Origin: Pelargonium cotyledonis
Taxonomy: Eukaryota; Streptophyta; Magnoliopsida; Geraniales; Geraniaceae
Length of the DNA: 27,375 nucleotides
Reading direction: 5' to 3'
NCBI GenBank assembly: GCA_036897625.1
Contig: JAYMTA010000524.1
Span: 1 to 27,375 of the forward strand
The notes beneath the pieces were generated by a model. It was not told the origin of the DNA. It saw only the letters and a program-made list of their open reading frames with translations, and did not search any database. Both the position numbers and the translations under genes were made by a program. This document shows positions 1 through 12,300 of the stretch, in pieces. The first letter of the stretch is position 1; each line of letters opens with the position of its first letter.

Positions 1-75
1 ATAAAAACAAGACACTCATTTTGGGACAAAAAAATTAGACAAACAAGACACTTATTTTGGGACAGAGGGAGTAAT
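1..75 (-). mobile_element. End of a Stowaway-like MITE, running off the left edge
   Basis: Read on the minus strand, this begins at a TA with the terminal motif ACTCCCTCTGTCCCAAAATA, which is typical of plant Stowaway/Mariner-type MITEs. Two subterminal copies of a block like CCCAAAATAAGTGTCTTG lie about 36 bp apart. The same 75 bp recurs at 19753-19827. The rest of the element would lie left of the window, so its other terminus and size cannot be seen. Confidence 0.75.
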
Positions 76-406
76 TCACAAAGCAAGACCTTAGGCGGAA
101 GCCAAATAGAAAGATAATGAGGAACCCAAATGGTTCAATTGCTTAAGCTGTTATGAAGTGGGTTTGCCAAATAGATACGGAGATGCTGCATCAAGGAGTC
201 GTACAACAGAAACATAACTACTACAATTATAAGAACAATCATATAAGACATTTCTCAAACACGTGGGTTATTTTGATGATTAGCACATAGCACTAAGCCT
301 TTGCCCTCAGACTAACAATTCACTAACCTATATAAGTTCAATGGATTTAAGACAGGCACGACTAAGATATGGACTCCACTCTTATAAGCAATATTTTTGA
401 GAGTGA

Positions 407-3400
407 TCATTCACAAGTCACAAAAATGAAACCAAACAGAGGCAAATTGTTAGTTCTGAGAAACAAGAAAGTTCCATACTCTTGTAGAAGCTGATAATCT
501 TGCTTTAACTGTGCCAGCTCCATAAGAGTTTTCACCTTTTCATTCGTAACCTGAATCAATAATAAAAAAACAGTTCATTAATGGATCCCGCCATCAAAAC
601 TCAATAGAATTACTTGTATTAAATAAAGATGTTGAAGTGCAGACGAGCAACACTCCACAGGAATTACTTGTAGTAAATTCCTTTGAAGCTCCTCCACTTT
701 TTTCTGTAGAGCGGCATTCACATTTCTCTCGAGGAAATGCCTTTCTTCCTGCTGGGATAGAAGCAATAAGGTTCCAACCTGATTATGATAACACAGAGAG
801 AACGAAATAGCAGATTATTACTTCTCAGCAGTAAACACATCCACAACGGTGAGAACAATAAAGCAGAATAAAAGTCTGGTTGGTAAATGATATATTTGTA
901 ACACCTTATCTTGCAATGCTTGTGCAAGGGCTTCAGATCCACTTGACTTCCCATCATCTGTGACATCCGGCAAAATAGGAGCTATTCTCTGCAGCCAACA
1001 TATGTAATTGATTGATGCAAGTAAGAGCTTAAGTTGCATAATGAGAAAATTTCTAGTACTACTATTAAATGCAATTTCAGTAATCATCTTTCAGATGCAT
1101 GTGAATTAGTTTTGAGTGCAAGGGCAATGCATAACAGCAAATAGATACCAAATTTCATAAACGAGAGCGAACCTCATTTACTAAATTGCCATCCAGATCA
1201 GTGCTCACATGAACATCTCTACATTCATTTTCGTCTGCCTTTTCATCTGTCTGAGAAGCCACCAGATTTTGATCTCTATCTAAAACAAATTGCTTAATAT
1301 TTTCATTCACTAAATCGATAATTGATTTCATGTGCGACTTTTCCTCATTCAGTAAATTCCCAATGTGAGATCTATGCAGAGAATGGTAATGCTTTAAGCC
1401 GGCTAGCTCATTCTTTATCATTTTGTCTGAACGTATCTGAATGCAAAACAGTAAGACCAAATTATTAGAGGTGCAAAGCATTGAAAGTTATGTTCCAAAG
1501 ATGCCAAAGTTCTTACTATCTTCTTCTCCAATTCACGAACTCTCTTCTTCAAATGATTTTCGATCTCCAAACCCTATGTGCCAGAAATAAACTGTTGATG
1601 AAAAAGCAGTTGAATTTGAAACTCATTTTCCAACTAAGAGCAAAACTGGCACCATACCATCCGTAGCTTACTCTGAAGATTATCCATGGAGCTTCTCAAT
1701 GTATCCACTTCTCCCTCCAATGCATTCTGTCTGAGCAAAAGTTAGTTAAGTTGCAAATAGAAAATGAAGTGTGGTTACTGCAGTTCTATATACTGAGGTT
1801 GAAAAGTTTTCGAGCATTTTCATTTAGCAACTAGAGTGAAGGATAGTGAAACTTGAAAGATCATGAAAGCTTACGATGTAGTTGGAGGTGGAAGGATCAT
1901 TATAACTCCAACTCTCTGGAGGATCGTGCAAAAGGTATGCACATTTATCATCCCAACTCGTATCCTCAAACTCCTCCAGCGGATGTTGTCTGATCTCATA
2001 AAATTTATCAACAACCTGTTGAATAAAAGACTCCATCAGTTTCATTACATAAGAACAATATACAAACTCATTCCTCAAACTGAATTGTGATACCATTCAA
2101 TCACAAAACCCAAGTGCTTACCTTCTTGAAAATTTCATTGTGATCTTTTTCCTTGGCAATATTAATCTGAAGAGTATCATTTAATTTCTTCTGTTCAAGA
2201 CAATCCAAAGTAAGGTCTTCCAACCTGCATTGGAAATGAAAAGGATATTATTTAAAAGGTTTTTGAACTGTTCAGTATGCTCTCTAGAGCCTAAAAATCA
2301 AAGATTCACTTGTCTGTCATAGGAAATGCTAAAGACAAGACGCAAATACAAAATTGTTACAAGAAAATATGTTTGGTTTCCATTTAAAGAGCATCAATAA
2401 GATAATCATACAACATAATATTGCTATATTTAAACTATTAAAAAAAAAAACTTAGGATTGATCAGCAACAACAAAACCATTGTTAAAGCAAATGAAACAT
2501 AAAAATTCCATATACATTCACATTATTTAATTCAGTGCTCCAATATATAGCAAATATGTCCTATGCAATGCGTTGATCTTCCAATTGGTAGGTATATTAT
2601 CATTCTGCCACACAGCCTAGATGCTAGATTGATATACAAGATAAATTTTAATGGAGAAATACCTCTTTTGGTTGTCATTTAGTTTCTGTAATATGAGCTC
2701 CTCCTTCTCTTTAGCCTTCTCAGCCTGTTTGTCCACAAATGTCATTGTGAAAACTTCGAAGGAATTGAGAGCAAAAAAGTACATTTACATGCACGAATAT
2801 TGTTAAACAGTTATACTTCAAAAGTTATACTATCACTACCTCCATTATTGAATTATCTCGCTCAGCAAAAGCAGAAGCCACACAACCATGGAAAAACTTA
2901 AGCTGCTTTTCTGCTTCCTTATTCTGCAACAAAATATCAAACATGTCACATGCAACTGTGAAATCTAACCACACATGTCCTAACCAGAGAGAGAGATAAA
3001 GAGAGACCTTTGTGACCTCCACACTATTTAAATCCGCCAGCAGGCTCTGGTAACAGTAACAAGCATGTAAGCCGAAATGAGGTTATGAAACCTATACAGA
3101 TGCAAAGCAAAAGAAAACTCACTTTGATTTGGTAAGCTTCCGAAAGCTCCTCTTGAAGATTTATGTTATCTCTAGTGCAAGCAGCTAACTTCTTATTCAA
3201 ATTCTCAATCTCCTGCTCCAAGCCAGCTGTCCTAATAGCGCATTAATTAATTTTAATACACGGCATCCTAGTTGATAATTTTTGTTCAAAACATCAACAC
3301 ACAAACCGTCAACCCTACTAAAGAAAATAAAGCTGAAGTTGTTGAAAACCAAATATTTGACATCACAGACTGACAGAAAGTTAAATTATACCTCTGAAAA

Positions 3401-3699
3401 TGCATTTTGGTAGCTACAACAAGGTAACCAGGTCCAGCTTGCTGCATGCACAATTGTTCAATATCTTTGTGCAACTCATCACGCTCTACGAAACACAGAA
3501 TATCCATTTCTTTGGTCATAAATAGTAAAAAATATCTTCAAAGATGAAACCATAAGAAACTTCTATCGCGAAAATCGTGTATATGAGCACATAGTAGAGA
3601 CCAAGAAACTAGAGCAACAAGTAACAAGTATTACACACCATGTTCAAGTTGTTTGATGCGAGCACTCAAGGATCCCTCATCATTTGAGCTTTCTTCCAT
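407..3699 (-). CDS. Plant-specific long coiled-coil protein (myosin heavy chain-like), 14 coding exons
   Basis: Exons, minus strand in order: 3699-3639, 3485-3392, 3231-3123, 3046-3008, 2923-2840, 2724-2663, 2224-2122, 2015-1875, 1726-1658, 1573-1517, 1436-1173, 988-905, 778-668 and 550-407. All internal junctions are GT-AG and keep phase, giving 473 residues. The protein starts MEESSNDEGS and is dominated by charged heptad-like helices (for example EQEIENLNKKLAACTRDN, residues 55-72). A non-coiled block at about 185-231 holds EIRQHPLEEFEDTSWDDKC, which looks like the conserved core of the family. There is no signal peptide and no motor or other catalytic domain. From memory it resembles plant proteins annotated 'myosin heavy chain-related' (Arabidopsis MEE13 type); I could not check this, so no symbol is given. 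The last exon is uncertain: in-frame reading ends at TGA 407-409 with a hydrophobic tail unlike the rest, and a donor-like GTATGG at about 480 could splice to a further exon. Function is unknown. Confidence 0.85.
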
Positions 3700-4430
3700 G
3701 TCTAGAAAAAAAAAACCAACAATTGAATCATCAAACTTTAACATTATGCCCAATTTGGTGCACCAAACTTCAAAAAAATGTCAATTTAGTACATGAACTG
3801 TCAATTTGTACCCATTTTGACACACAAACATTCAGCTTTCACCAAATTTTCGTCCACAAACTTTGGTATGAATCCTTAGTCCCATTTGACACCAACTTAG
3901 GTATTACTATTAGACCAACATTCATGTACCATTAGTGATATCAATCCCTAAAAAAATGAGCTTTCACCACTATAACACGCCCAACTCGCAAAGTACTGAA
4001 CCAAATACAGGTAATGACCAAAGGGTGTCCCAAAATGAGACCAGGGCTCAGAACACCAATGACCCAGTTCAACATCAATGACCAAAGGGTGAATTCAGGC
4101 TAAAGCTGCTCCTTTTACATCTGGGTTTAACAAATTTTCTCGAGAAAATTTCTCCAGCAGAACACAATCCGAAAAAAACATTGCAGAAAAACATGGGCAA
4201 AGCATATCACAAACCCATATCAAAGTGAATCATAAACAACAAATTCTAAGAGCCTAAAAATTGAATTGTAACAATAAATCAGGCGCGCATATTATAGATT
4301 TTTATATACACAGAAAAAGAAAGGTACCTGAAACTGAAAGCAAAGCTAAAATCAGATGGAGAAGAAGAAGAAGAAATCGAATTGAGGGGCAAAAGAGGAA
4401 ACTGAGAATTCGATTTTCTCTGTGAAGAGT
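3700..4430 (-). other. 5' leader exon and leader intron of the coiled-coil gene
   Basis: A purine-rich leader exon (about 4430-4328, containing GAAGAAGAAGAAG on the plus strand) ends with TTTCAG|GTACCT on the minus strand. The matching acceptor TTTTTTTTTCTAG|AC lies two bases before the ATG at 3699, so a leader intron of about 626 bp spans 3702-4327. The transcription start is a guess. No clear TATA box is visible upstream. Confidence 0.6.
3720..3935. repeat. Degenerate about 30-bp phrase repeat inside the leader intron
   Basis: The stretch repeats variations of CAATTTAGTACATGAACTG, CCCATTTTGACACACAAAC and TCGTCCACAAACTTTGG. Such strings of 'variant phrases' occur in terminal regions of non-autonomous plant DNA transposons. 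No second terminus or target-site duplication was found, so the element type is open. It makes an open frame on the plus strand that I do not regard as a gene. Confidence 0.35.
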
Positions 4431-4439
4431 GTAGTCTTT

Positions 4440-6080
4440 AAGGCCAATACAAGTTTTGTCTCTAAGCTGAACAGCCTGTAGCTGTTCCGTTTTCAGGAAG
4501 CAAATTATGTTTTTTTTTTTTTCAATTAATCATTAAATAATTATGTTTTTTTTCTCATTTAAACAATTTAGTTTATAGTTTTGAAAAAAAAAAAATATTT
4601 TATATCTAAACATAATATCGTTATTTGTCTCCTATCTAGTAAAAAACGATATTTACATGAGGAACGGATTCGGAATGTTTAGTCAGTGGGGACAAATTAA
4701 TTATAGTTGAGGTTATATATTCAATTCTCTATTAAAATAAAATTTATAAAAATTAGTGGTGTTTTCTAAAATAAAAATGAGTGGGGCAAATTGTCACAAT
4801 TTCCTTCCCTTTAGATCCGTCTCTGATGTCACAACCATTTTCTTAAAACTAGGAGATTTATTAGAAATGTAAAGTATTTTTCATTAAATTAGTCTACCCC
4901 TACATCGACTCGATAAATTCGAGAAAAAATTCTTTAACTGTTGTCCCCAAAATTCGTACTCTAGTAGACAACAATGATCACCCAATCATCTCATTGGGGT
5001 TAACCCACGCAATCAATAACTACATAGTTTACGTTTTTATTCCTACATATAAAATATATTATTCCACGGATCTTGTAGGTGTGCTAATGGCGAGTCCTAG
5101 CAGGCTCTTGTTTCCTTAGTTTGCACCTAACCTACAAAAGAAACAGCGTCTTGGATCTTTAGTTTACACTTAACTTGTTAAAGAATGATTCTCATGACCG
5201 AAGAGGATGCGTAAAATAGCTTCCTATACGCTCGGACTTTTGGTTTTGTATTAATGGGTTTATTGTCCATCCAGTCCGAGGTGGTGGCGGCGGCATTCCT
5301 ATAAGTGTTCTATTGAGATAGTACTAGAAATGTTGGAGAAACATTGGAAGTCACACAAAACACTAGAATGAATCTTCTTGTACAAGTCCATTTGGGGCAT
5401 CTTGTTCTATTTCTCTGTTTCTTGTGGACATGACCATCCACTCTCACCATTCTATTTATACCATTTGATGAGCACAAGCATACATGCCAAAACAAGTTTA
5501 TGGGTACAACGTATGCTAATATTGTGGAAAGGACTCAGATTCGATCATCACTAGATACACCTATGAAAAGAGATGAAAAGTCTTGACTGTAACGAAGCCC
5601 GAGCAAGAGTAGTCACGAACCATGTAAAACGGATGAAGATGACATGTGGTTCAAGAGGGGGAAAACCCAACTAAGAGTGAGATGATCTATCATCAAAACT
5701 GTCCGAAACCGCAACATCATCACTATATCCTCTCACAATATGTACACTCACACACACACACACATATATATCACTATTCACTGATAATTGCTACCTGCTT
5801 TCTATTTTCTACATAACCAACATCATAAACTCATGTATCAAACTACAAACAAACATAACACAAACCTCACCGTTTCTGAGTCTCATCGACCATTAAAAAA
5901 TGCAGCATCAGTTGTATCATCGCCAACTGGTTACATCCTTCATCGACACAACACAAACATTGCGTAAAATCAAGAAGCTCGAGCAATGTTCGTAATGCAG
6001 CATTCACTAGCATATCCAAAGAAAACCACAGGCAATCCCGCCTAAAAACTCAAATTTTGTGTGTATAAATATAATAGTTT
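4440..6080. other. Intergenic region between two minus-strand genes
   Basis: No gene was recognised. The part next to the coiled-coil gene (4500-4620) has long T and A runs and should hold its promoter. A (CA)8 microsatellite continuing into TATATA sits at 5749-5764. The 4620-4820 part, ending in a phrase like AGATCCGTCTCTGATGTCAC, looks like decayed transposon DNA, but no termini were found. The short minus-strand frame at 5310-5495 has no recognisable domain. Confidence 0.5.
5749..5768. repeat. (CA)n-(TA)n microsatellite
   Basis: Eight CA dinucleotides are followed directly by a short TA run. It is intergenic and ordinary for a plant genome. Confidence 0.9.
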
Positions 6081-6085
6081 CACAT

Positions 6086-6346
6086 TTTATTAACTTTCGG
6101 AGTTGAAAATGCAATAATATCAGAGCTAAACTAAACCAGAGAGAAATGTTTTCAAATAGCGCCCTAAATCTACTAGTTTCACTGGGATCAGATGGTGAAT
6201 GTGAAAATCTTGCATACGTAAAGCATGAAGACTTTCACATATTTACAACTACAGACAACATCACCACACGACGATTATGCATCTTAAAGTTGATCCGCTA
6301 AACCTCTGACTAGTTGCCGCTTAAACCCCCCACTGATGAATTTCCA
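6086..6346 (-). other. 3' UTR of the TRB gene with candidate poly(A) signal
   Basis: After the TAA at 6347-6349 the minus strand continues about 260 bases to AATAAA (plus-strand TTTATT, 6086-6091). That is the first canonical polyadenylation signal I see in a suitable place. The cleavage site itself cannot be read. Confidence 0.45.
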
Positions 6347-9300
6347 TTACGGTCGGATACCCTGCATATGAGAACATAATCAGGCGTTGAAATGACATAA
6401 TTTAGGTGCAGAATCAACTCCTACAGAGTGACACTCGACTAGGCAACATCAACAATCAACAATCAACAGGGCAGGAATTCATGACCGACCTATCAAATAA
6501 ATAACAGAAAATAGTATCGAGTCTCTATAACCGTACGGTATATATACTAATGATGAAGGAATTTAAATATGTAATATTCATATACTTCGGTTATACAAAT
6601 TGGTAAATACTTATGAGTGAATATATACATAATTAAAAGCTCTGTTTCATTATTCCAATTGAAAAACTACCATGGTCCCTAAACTATCAGGATCCGACCA
6701 ATTTGATCTCTGCACTAATTTTTATGCCAAAATTGTCCCCGGCGTTAACTTCCATTAGATATTAGTGTCTTTCTTTCTTCCAACGCAAGTTCTCATTGAG
6801 GACCGTTTTGGTCGGTTTTCAATAGTTGGGGGACCATTTGGGCATCAAAATAGTTGAGAGACTATTTTGGTAGTTTCTCCTTCTTCCAATAGATTAAGGT
6901 TGTAAGTTTGGTTTCAAGAAATGCATTTAGTAAAGCTCTTGAAAAAAGTTCTCAAAAACTTCAACTAAGGAAAAATAATCAAATAAAGACACATAGATGA
7001 AACAGCCAAAAAACGTCTAGTAACTGTTTCCTGTTAAGAGACAGGATTTATACATACAAACAATATGTGCCATCCAGCTTATAGATTTTTTAAGATGAAC
7101 TATTTCCCTCTGCTTAGATTTTGTCTAATCACTTTACACTAAGCGTCTCAAGCATAGAATCTAAATCAAATCATAGCGAAAGAAATGAAGAAGAAGAAAA
7201 AAAGTCTAGATAGTTTACCATCTTTAGGGGGTTTCTCGCCTGCAGAGTTTTCTTCGCAGCTTCGGCAAAAGCTACTGCTGCTTCTGCATCTGCTTCAGCC
7301 TGCTCAGCTTCCCTAGCGGCCTGCTCCGCTTCTGCTATGGCAGCTTCTGCCTCAGCAACTGCCTGGGCAGCAGCGGCGGCAGCCTCAGATGCAGTCATAG
7401 TACACATCTTTGCCAACTCTAAATCAATTTGAGCCCGAGTAGGAAAATTGGTATCATCAAAATCAACTTTCGGAATAGGAGGAACTCTGTTCCATCCATC
7501 AAAGAAGGGCGGTGCCATAGGGTTCTTTCTTTTGTCATTGTATGCTTGAACAGGAGGAACCCTATACTTGCGCTTCACCTGCAAGAGGAAATACAAGAGC
7601 ACAACTCGGCAATTATTTGGTTGATAAAAAAACATTTACTTCCTCCGTCCCAAAATAAGAGTGGGGTTTGAATTTTTTGTAAGGGTCCAGGATAATATAA
7701 TTCGTTTGGGACGGAGTAGCATTAAGAAACAACATTTGGTCATCTATGAAGTTCGGGGAAAGCACTATTCTCTCACAAAATGGGTAAATATTACTCAGCT
7801 TGAGGACCAAAAGAGATCATTATGCAACCAATGCAATTTGAATTACATGTCAAATCATACAACAATACATTAACATATACAAAAGTTTATTCAAGTTGGA
7901 TCCAAAATGGTGCACATCACAACAAAAACCGAGCACAGCATTTACAAAAGCAATCCCTAAATATTTATCAGTCCTGACAAACTGAAACAATACTTTAAGC
8001 CCTTACAAGGTAACCAAAAACTATCTATGATGAGGAGAAAAATATGAATGAAAGAAAATATAGTACAGTGTCACATAAGAAATCACAGAATTGACTATAC
8101 GAGGAATAGTTCGGACTTATTGCATAATTTATGCACTTGTTGATCGTCTATTACAAGTAGACCTAGCATCTGTCACTCTGTATATAGGAAACTAAGTATT
8201 GCCAGAGGACACGACAAATCAATGACCAATCTGATAAACTATCAAAAGATTACAAACAGAAGAATTATTAGGTTTCATTATTGACAAACAAACGTTTTAC
8301 AAACAAATTGGAAAGAAAAAAAAAATCTTGAACAATATGAGTGTACATATAAGGACCTAACCAAGCGTAACTAACACTTTTTGGAATTGACCAAAACTTC
8401 ACTATGGCTAATGGGTCAATTTGAAAAGTCCCTCTAGCTAAGAGAAACTCTTTGCAGACATGCCAAAATGGATAGTAAGAGAAAGTTCTGAAGGGCTAGC
8501 AATCTTAATTTCACTAGGTTAAGTTAAATACTTTTATATCTTTAATTCGGAACACATCTTGAAACCAGTTAATAAGATTTGAAAGGGAAATGAAGTAAAC
8601 TAGAGAAGACAAATCGAATCATTTACTCATTAAGAGTATGTCGCTAAAACTACAATCATTAAGATTGTGCTGTTAAAACCATAATCAATGAGATGTCATC
8701 GTCAAAGACACAATCCTTAAACCGAATCTCAAACCTAATGAGGAAAAGCATAACAGATAGAGAGACAAAAGTGATAATCAAGGAGAAATAATAAAACCAA
8801 AAAATTACCATCTCAGATCTCGTAAACCTTTCAGATCAAGGACTCCAGCGGCAAGGGTTACGTTATCTCTAGGGTTACGATGCGCTCTCTCTACCTTTCC
8901 CTCTCTACGCACACATATCTATAATTTCATTATGCAAAAAGGAAAGATTGATAAAGGCTGCTATGTGGGTCCTAAAACAGCCCAACAAATAAAACCGGAA
9001 TTAATAAATGGCTTATAAACCTAGGGTCTGGTTGACAAAATACCGCTAATAAAAAGGTCAAGTTATTTTGTCTGACTCGATTAGTTGAGTATTAAATGGA
9101 GGAATCACGATCTCTACACAGCATTAATCAAGTCGCCTCGTTTGTCATTTCAGGTAGGTAATTAATCACCAATGCATTAAAAAGAATGCAATCTGACATT
9201 AAATTATCAGCACTTCAACCTAGCCTCAACTCGCACACAATTGATTCAAATTAATACACCTTGCACAAGTGGCATGAAATTACCTTAATAAGTTTCCCGT

Positions 9301-12300
9301 TTCCAGTTAAGAATTTCAACTTTCCTAACAATACCCTCTTGAAGTTCGGAGGTGCCCAATATTGGTCCTACAAAAATAAAAGATTGATACGATCAAAGGG
9401 TGTAAAAGTAAGAAAATTATGTATGCAATTTCACATCTGTGTACAAAACAACAGGAAAGGCTCGTGGACTGCAAGCAGGAACCAAATTACAAACTACAGT
9501 CCGCGTGCTCAATTGTTCCATTTGTCCCTTTGGAGTCATTAAATACTTGAACAGTTGACCACTCACACATTGTCAATAATAGCTTACAAGAAGTGGTTTC
9601 AAGAGATTTGAAGCTCGATCCAATACATCATTTTTGATGCAATTGCAGTTTGGAAATACAAAATTTATCCCCTTTCTAGTTTTGAGTGAACCGTTACAAG
9701 GATTGAAACCCCCAGTGAGTTCATAGACACTTTAATCAATGCAAGAGTGATTAGATATGAGTTTTCCACCAATTGAAAAAGGTTTTCTTCAACATTTTTT
9801 GGCATTGAGAATTGGATATGCATACGTTTATGGAAACTCAATTTGCAAAAGGATAGGCCAAACAAAAAGAGACTCCAGAGTGTTTGGACATAGCATAGAA
9901 CTTGATGATTTACTTCTCTTTGAAGCCAAATTAGAAATGTATTTTGCTATCTAAACTTTGGGGCGGTATTTTGTAAGTAAGACGACAACAACAACAATCA
10001 AGCCATTTTCAAACATTGCTTGAGTCGGGTTTGTGAATCCTTTAGGAAAATCTTTGGGATCATTAGCTCATATTCTCCTCTTCCATTCCATTCTATCCAT
10101 AAAGTTTTTATACTTTGCACGGAAGACCATTTTATTAGTTCCAAAAGAAATGGTAACAGTTTATATACATATCAACATTATGCCCAAATATGTTTATGCC
10201 CAGTAGATACCAAGGACTTATTTTATTCATGAAAAAAAAAAACTAAACATTATCATTACTCTCAACATGTTTTCTTATCTTTTGCAACTTGTCATTTTCT
10301 CTTAATGATTATCTCCAAGCATAGAATTCATTTGTATTTACATCTTTTGCGATGTAAAACCCCTTTGAGAATGAGCCATGCGTAAACTACCCAATTAGCT
10401 AAACAGGAAAATGTCACATAAGGATATAAACTCATTAAAAATGAAGGCTCAGCCCAATGCACGAAACTCCCATTATGGGGTCTGAGAGGTTCATTTTATA
10501 CGTAGCCTTACCCCTAATTTGCATAAAGGTTGTTTGTTTCATTGACTTGAACATGTGACTTAAGCTAACTAGAAAACAAACTTAATGTTGTGCCAAGCCT
10601 CACCCACAAAAATTTATCCCATTGCATAAATAAATTGCCCAATAATAAATAGCCCAATTAAGTAAATATCTATGAGAATGAAAGGCAACATAAAGTGTCC
10701 ATCTGTTGCCTTGATAGTTCCCCAACTACGAGAAAAGGCCTCAAAAAGCTTTGACGTCAGATGGAGAGAAGCAAAACAACTATCAATTCTCAATTTATTG
10801 TCCTTAGCTAACATTTTTCCACAACTACATTGTTTAAGCCTTTTCACACATTTCTATTTTGCACAACTTTATATTCTCGGTTCCAAATTAAATTTTAGCT
10901 ATATGATGTAATTTAAGGGGACGAAAGAACTTAAAAGGGTATATAAGCAGTAAACAAACAAGTATCATACGACAATACAACTACGGAACATGTAAAACGA
11001 TAATAAAATTGTATTTGCTCTTGCATTGACCAAGCATCCTCACACATTACATGTCAAACTTGAGATCTCTGACTTAGGTAGGTTAAACTGGCACTGTGTA
11101 TAGAAAATGTCCATAATACGAAGATGTTTAAACTGGAACTGTATATCTAAAATGCCAAAAGATGAATTTAAGACTTTGTTTTATGAATACAGATCTACCT
11201 CTATGTAGGAAGCAATAGCAGTCTTATTTGAACCACCTGGCTCCTTCAAGCTGTGTATAGCCTCCACAATAAGGTTGTCCAACCTATAATTAAATTGAAA
11301 AACAAGACCATGACATGTTTGCAAATAAAATTTAAAATGGTTCTAATTTGCGATGCAAGTAAACAACCCGCAAGGTTTCATCACTAATATGCATCACACA
11401 ATATGAAAAACCTATAAAGCCATGACTTAAGTGACATTATAAATCCAAACTAGTAATCAAGCAAGGGAAAATAGACAAGTGGGCATAAATTCTGGTGTCT
11501 AGGGGTTAAAAAGAAGTGCAAAGTGCCCAAAACACTAGATCACATCAGGTTGAAAAAACCTTCGCTATACTAGATAATTTAAACAGAACTAACAAACAAG
11601 GCGTGAAATGTTCAAGTCAATCCGTGACGATAATTTCCTAAATTATGCAGAACGAAAACTACGCATAGACAAGTCAAATCAGAGTGGAAAGTTCTCAATA
11701 ACTGGGTGGGAATGATGCCACTACTTCCCACATATGAAATATTTTGTATCCATGCTAACACTAGCAAAGCAATATTTAAAGATAAGATAGCTAATCTGAC
11801 CTTACGATAGATTTTTTTGGACCACAAATCTGCATTGTGCTACTGGAACCTGCAAGAGGCTTAACATCCACGATGTCTTCATCGCTCTGATTAACGGCAG
11901 TAATAGCCGGATGGTTCTCCTCCTGTTTAGGGACTTGGGGAGCTCTTTTAAGAGCTAATCTAGCCTTCTCACGGGAGCCCCATCCATTTGCCATGACACT
12001 CATGTTTCTCCACTTATCCTACACCAAATTAACCAAAATCACCAAGTAAATATAGCATTAAAGATGTGTTAAAAGTAAAATGGGTTTATTCAAAGTCTAT
12101 AGATTCGTCAAATACCATACTTACTTTAAAGAAGAAGTTAGAGTAAACATACCTTGAGATCTACATTAGAACGGAGATAAAGGACACTGCTAAATTCTGG
12201 GTCTTTGAGTATTGTGCGCCATTTGCCTGCCCCATGCTTAACCACTCCTGCTTTCAGGGCAGCCTCTTCTTCTGCTGTCCATTTCTGCTTCGGAGCACCC

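Noticed and set aside
3684-3935. Plus-strand open frame of 83 codons
   Set aside because: It runs through a phrase-repeat region in the leader intron and antisense to the first coding exon; there is no domain.
8020-8100. Box C/D snoRNA in a TRB intron (ATGATGA near 8026)
   Set aside because: No D box (CTGA) at a suitable distance and no terminal stem were found.
9261-9542. Plus-strand open frame across the TRB exon 9367-9284
   Set aside because: It is antisense to an exon of the H1/H5 domain that fits the minus-strand gene exactly.
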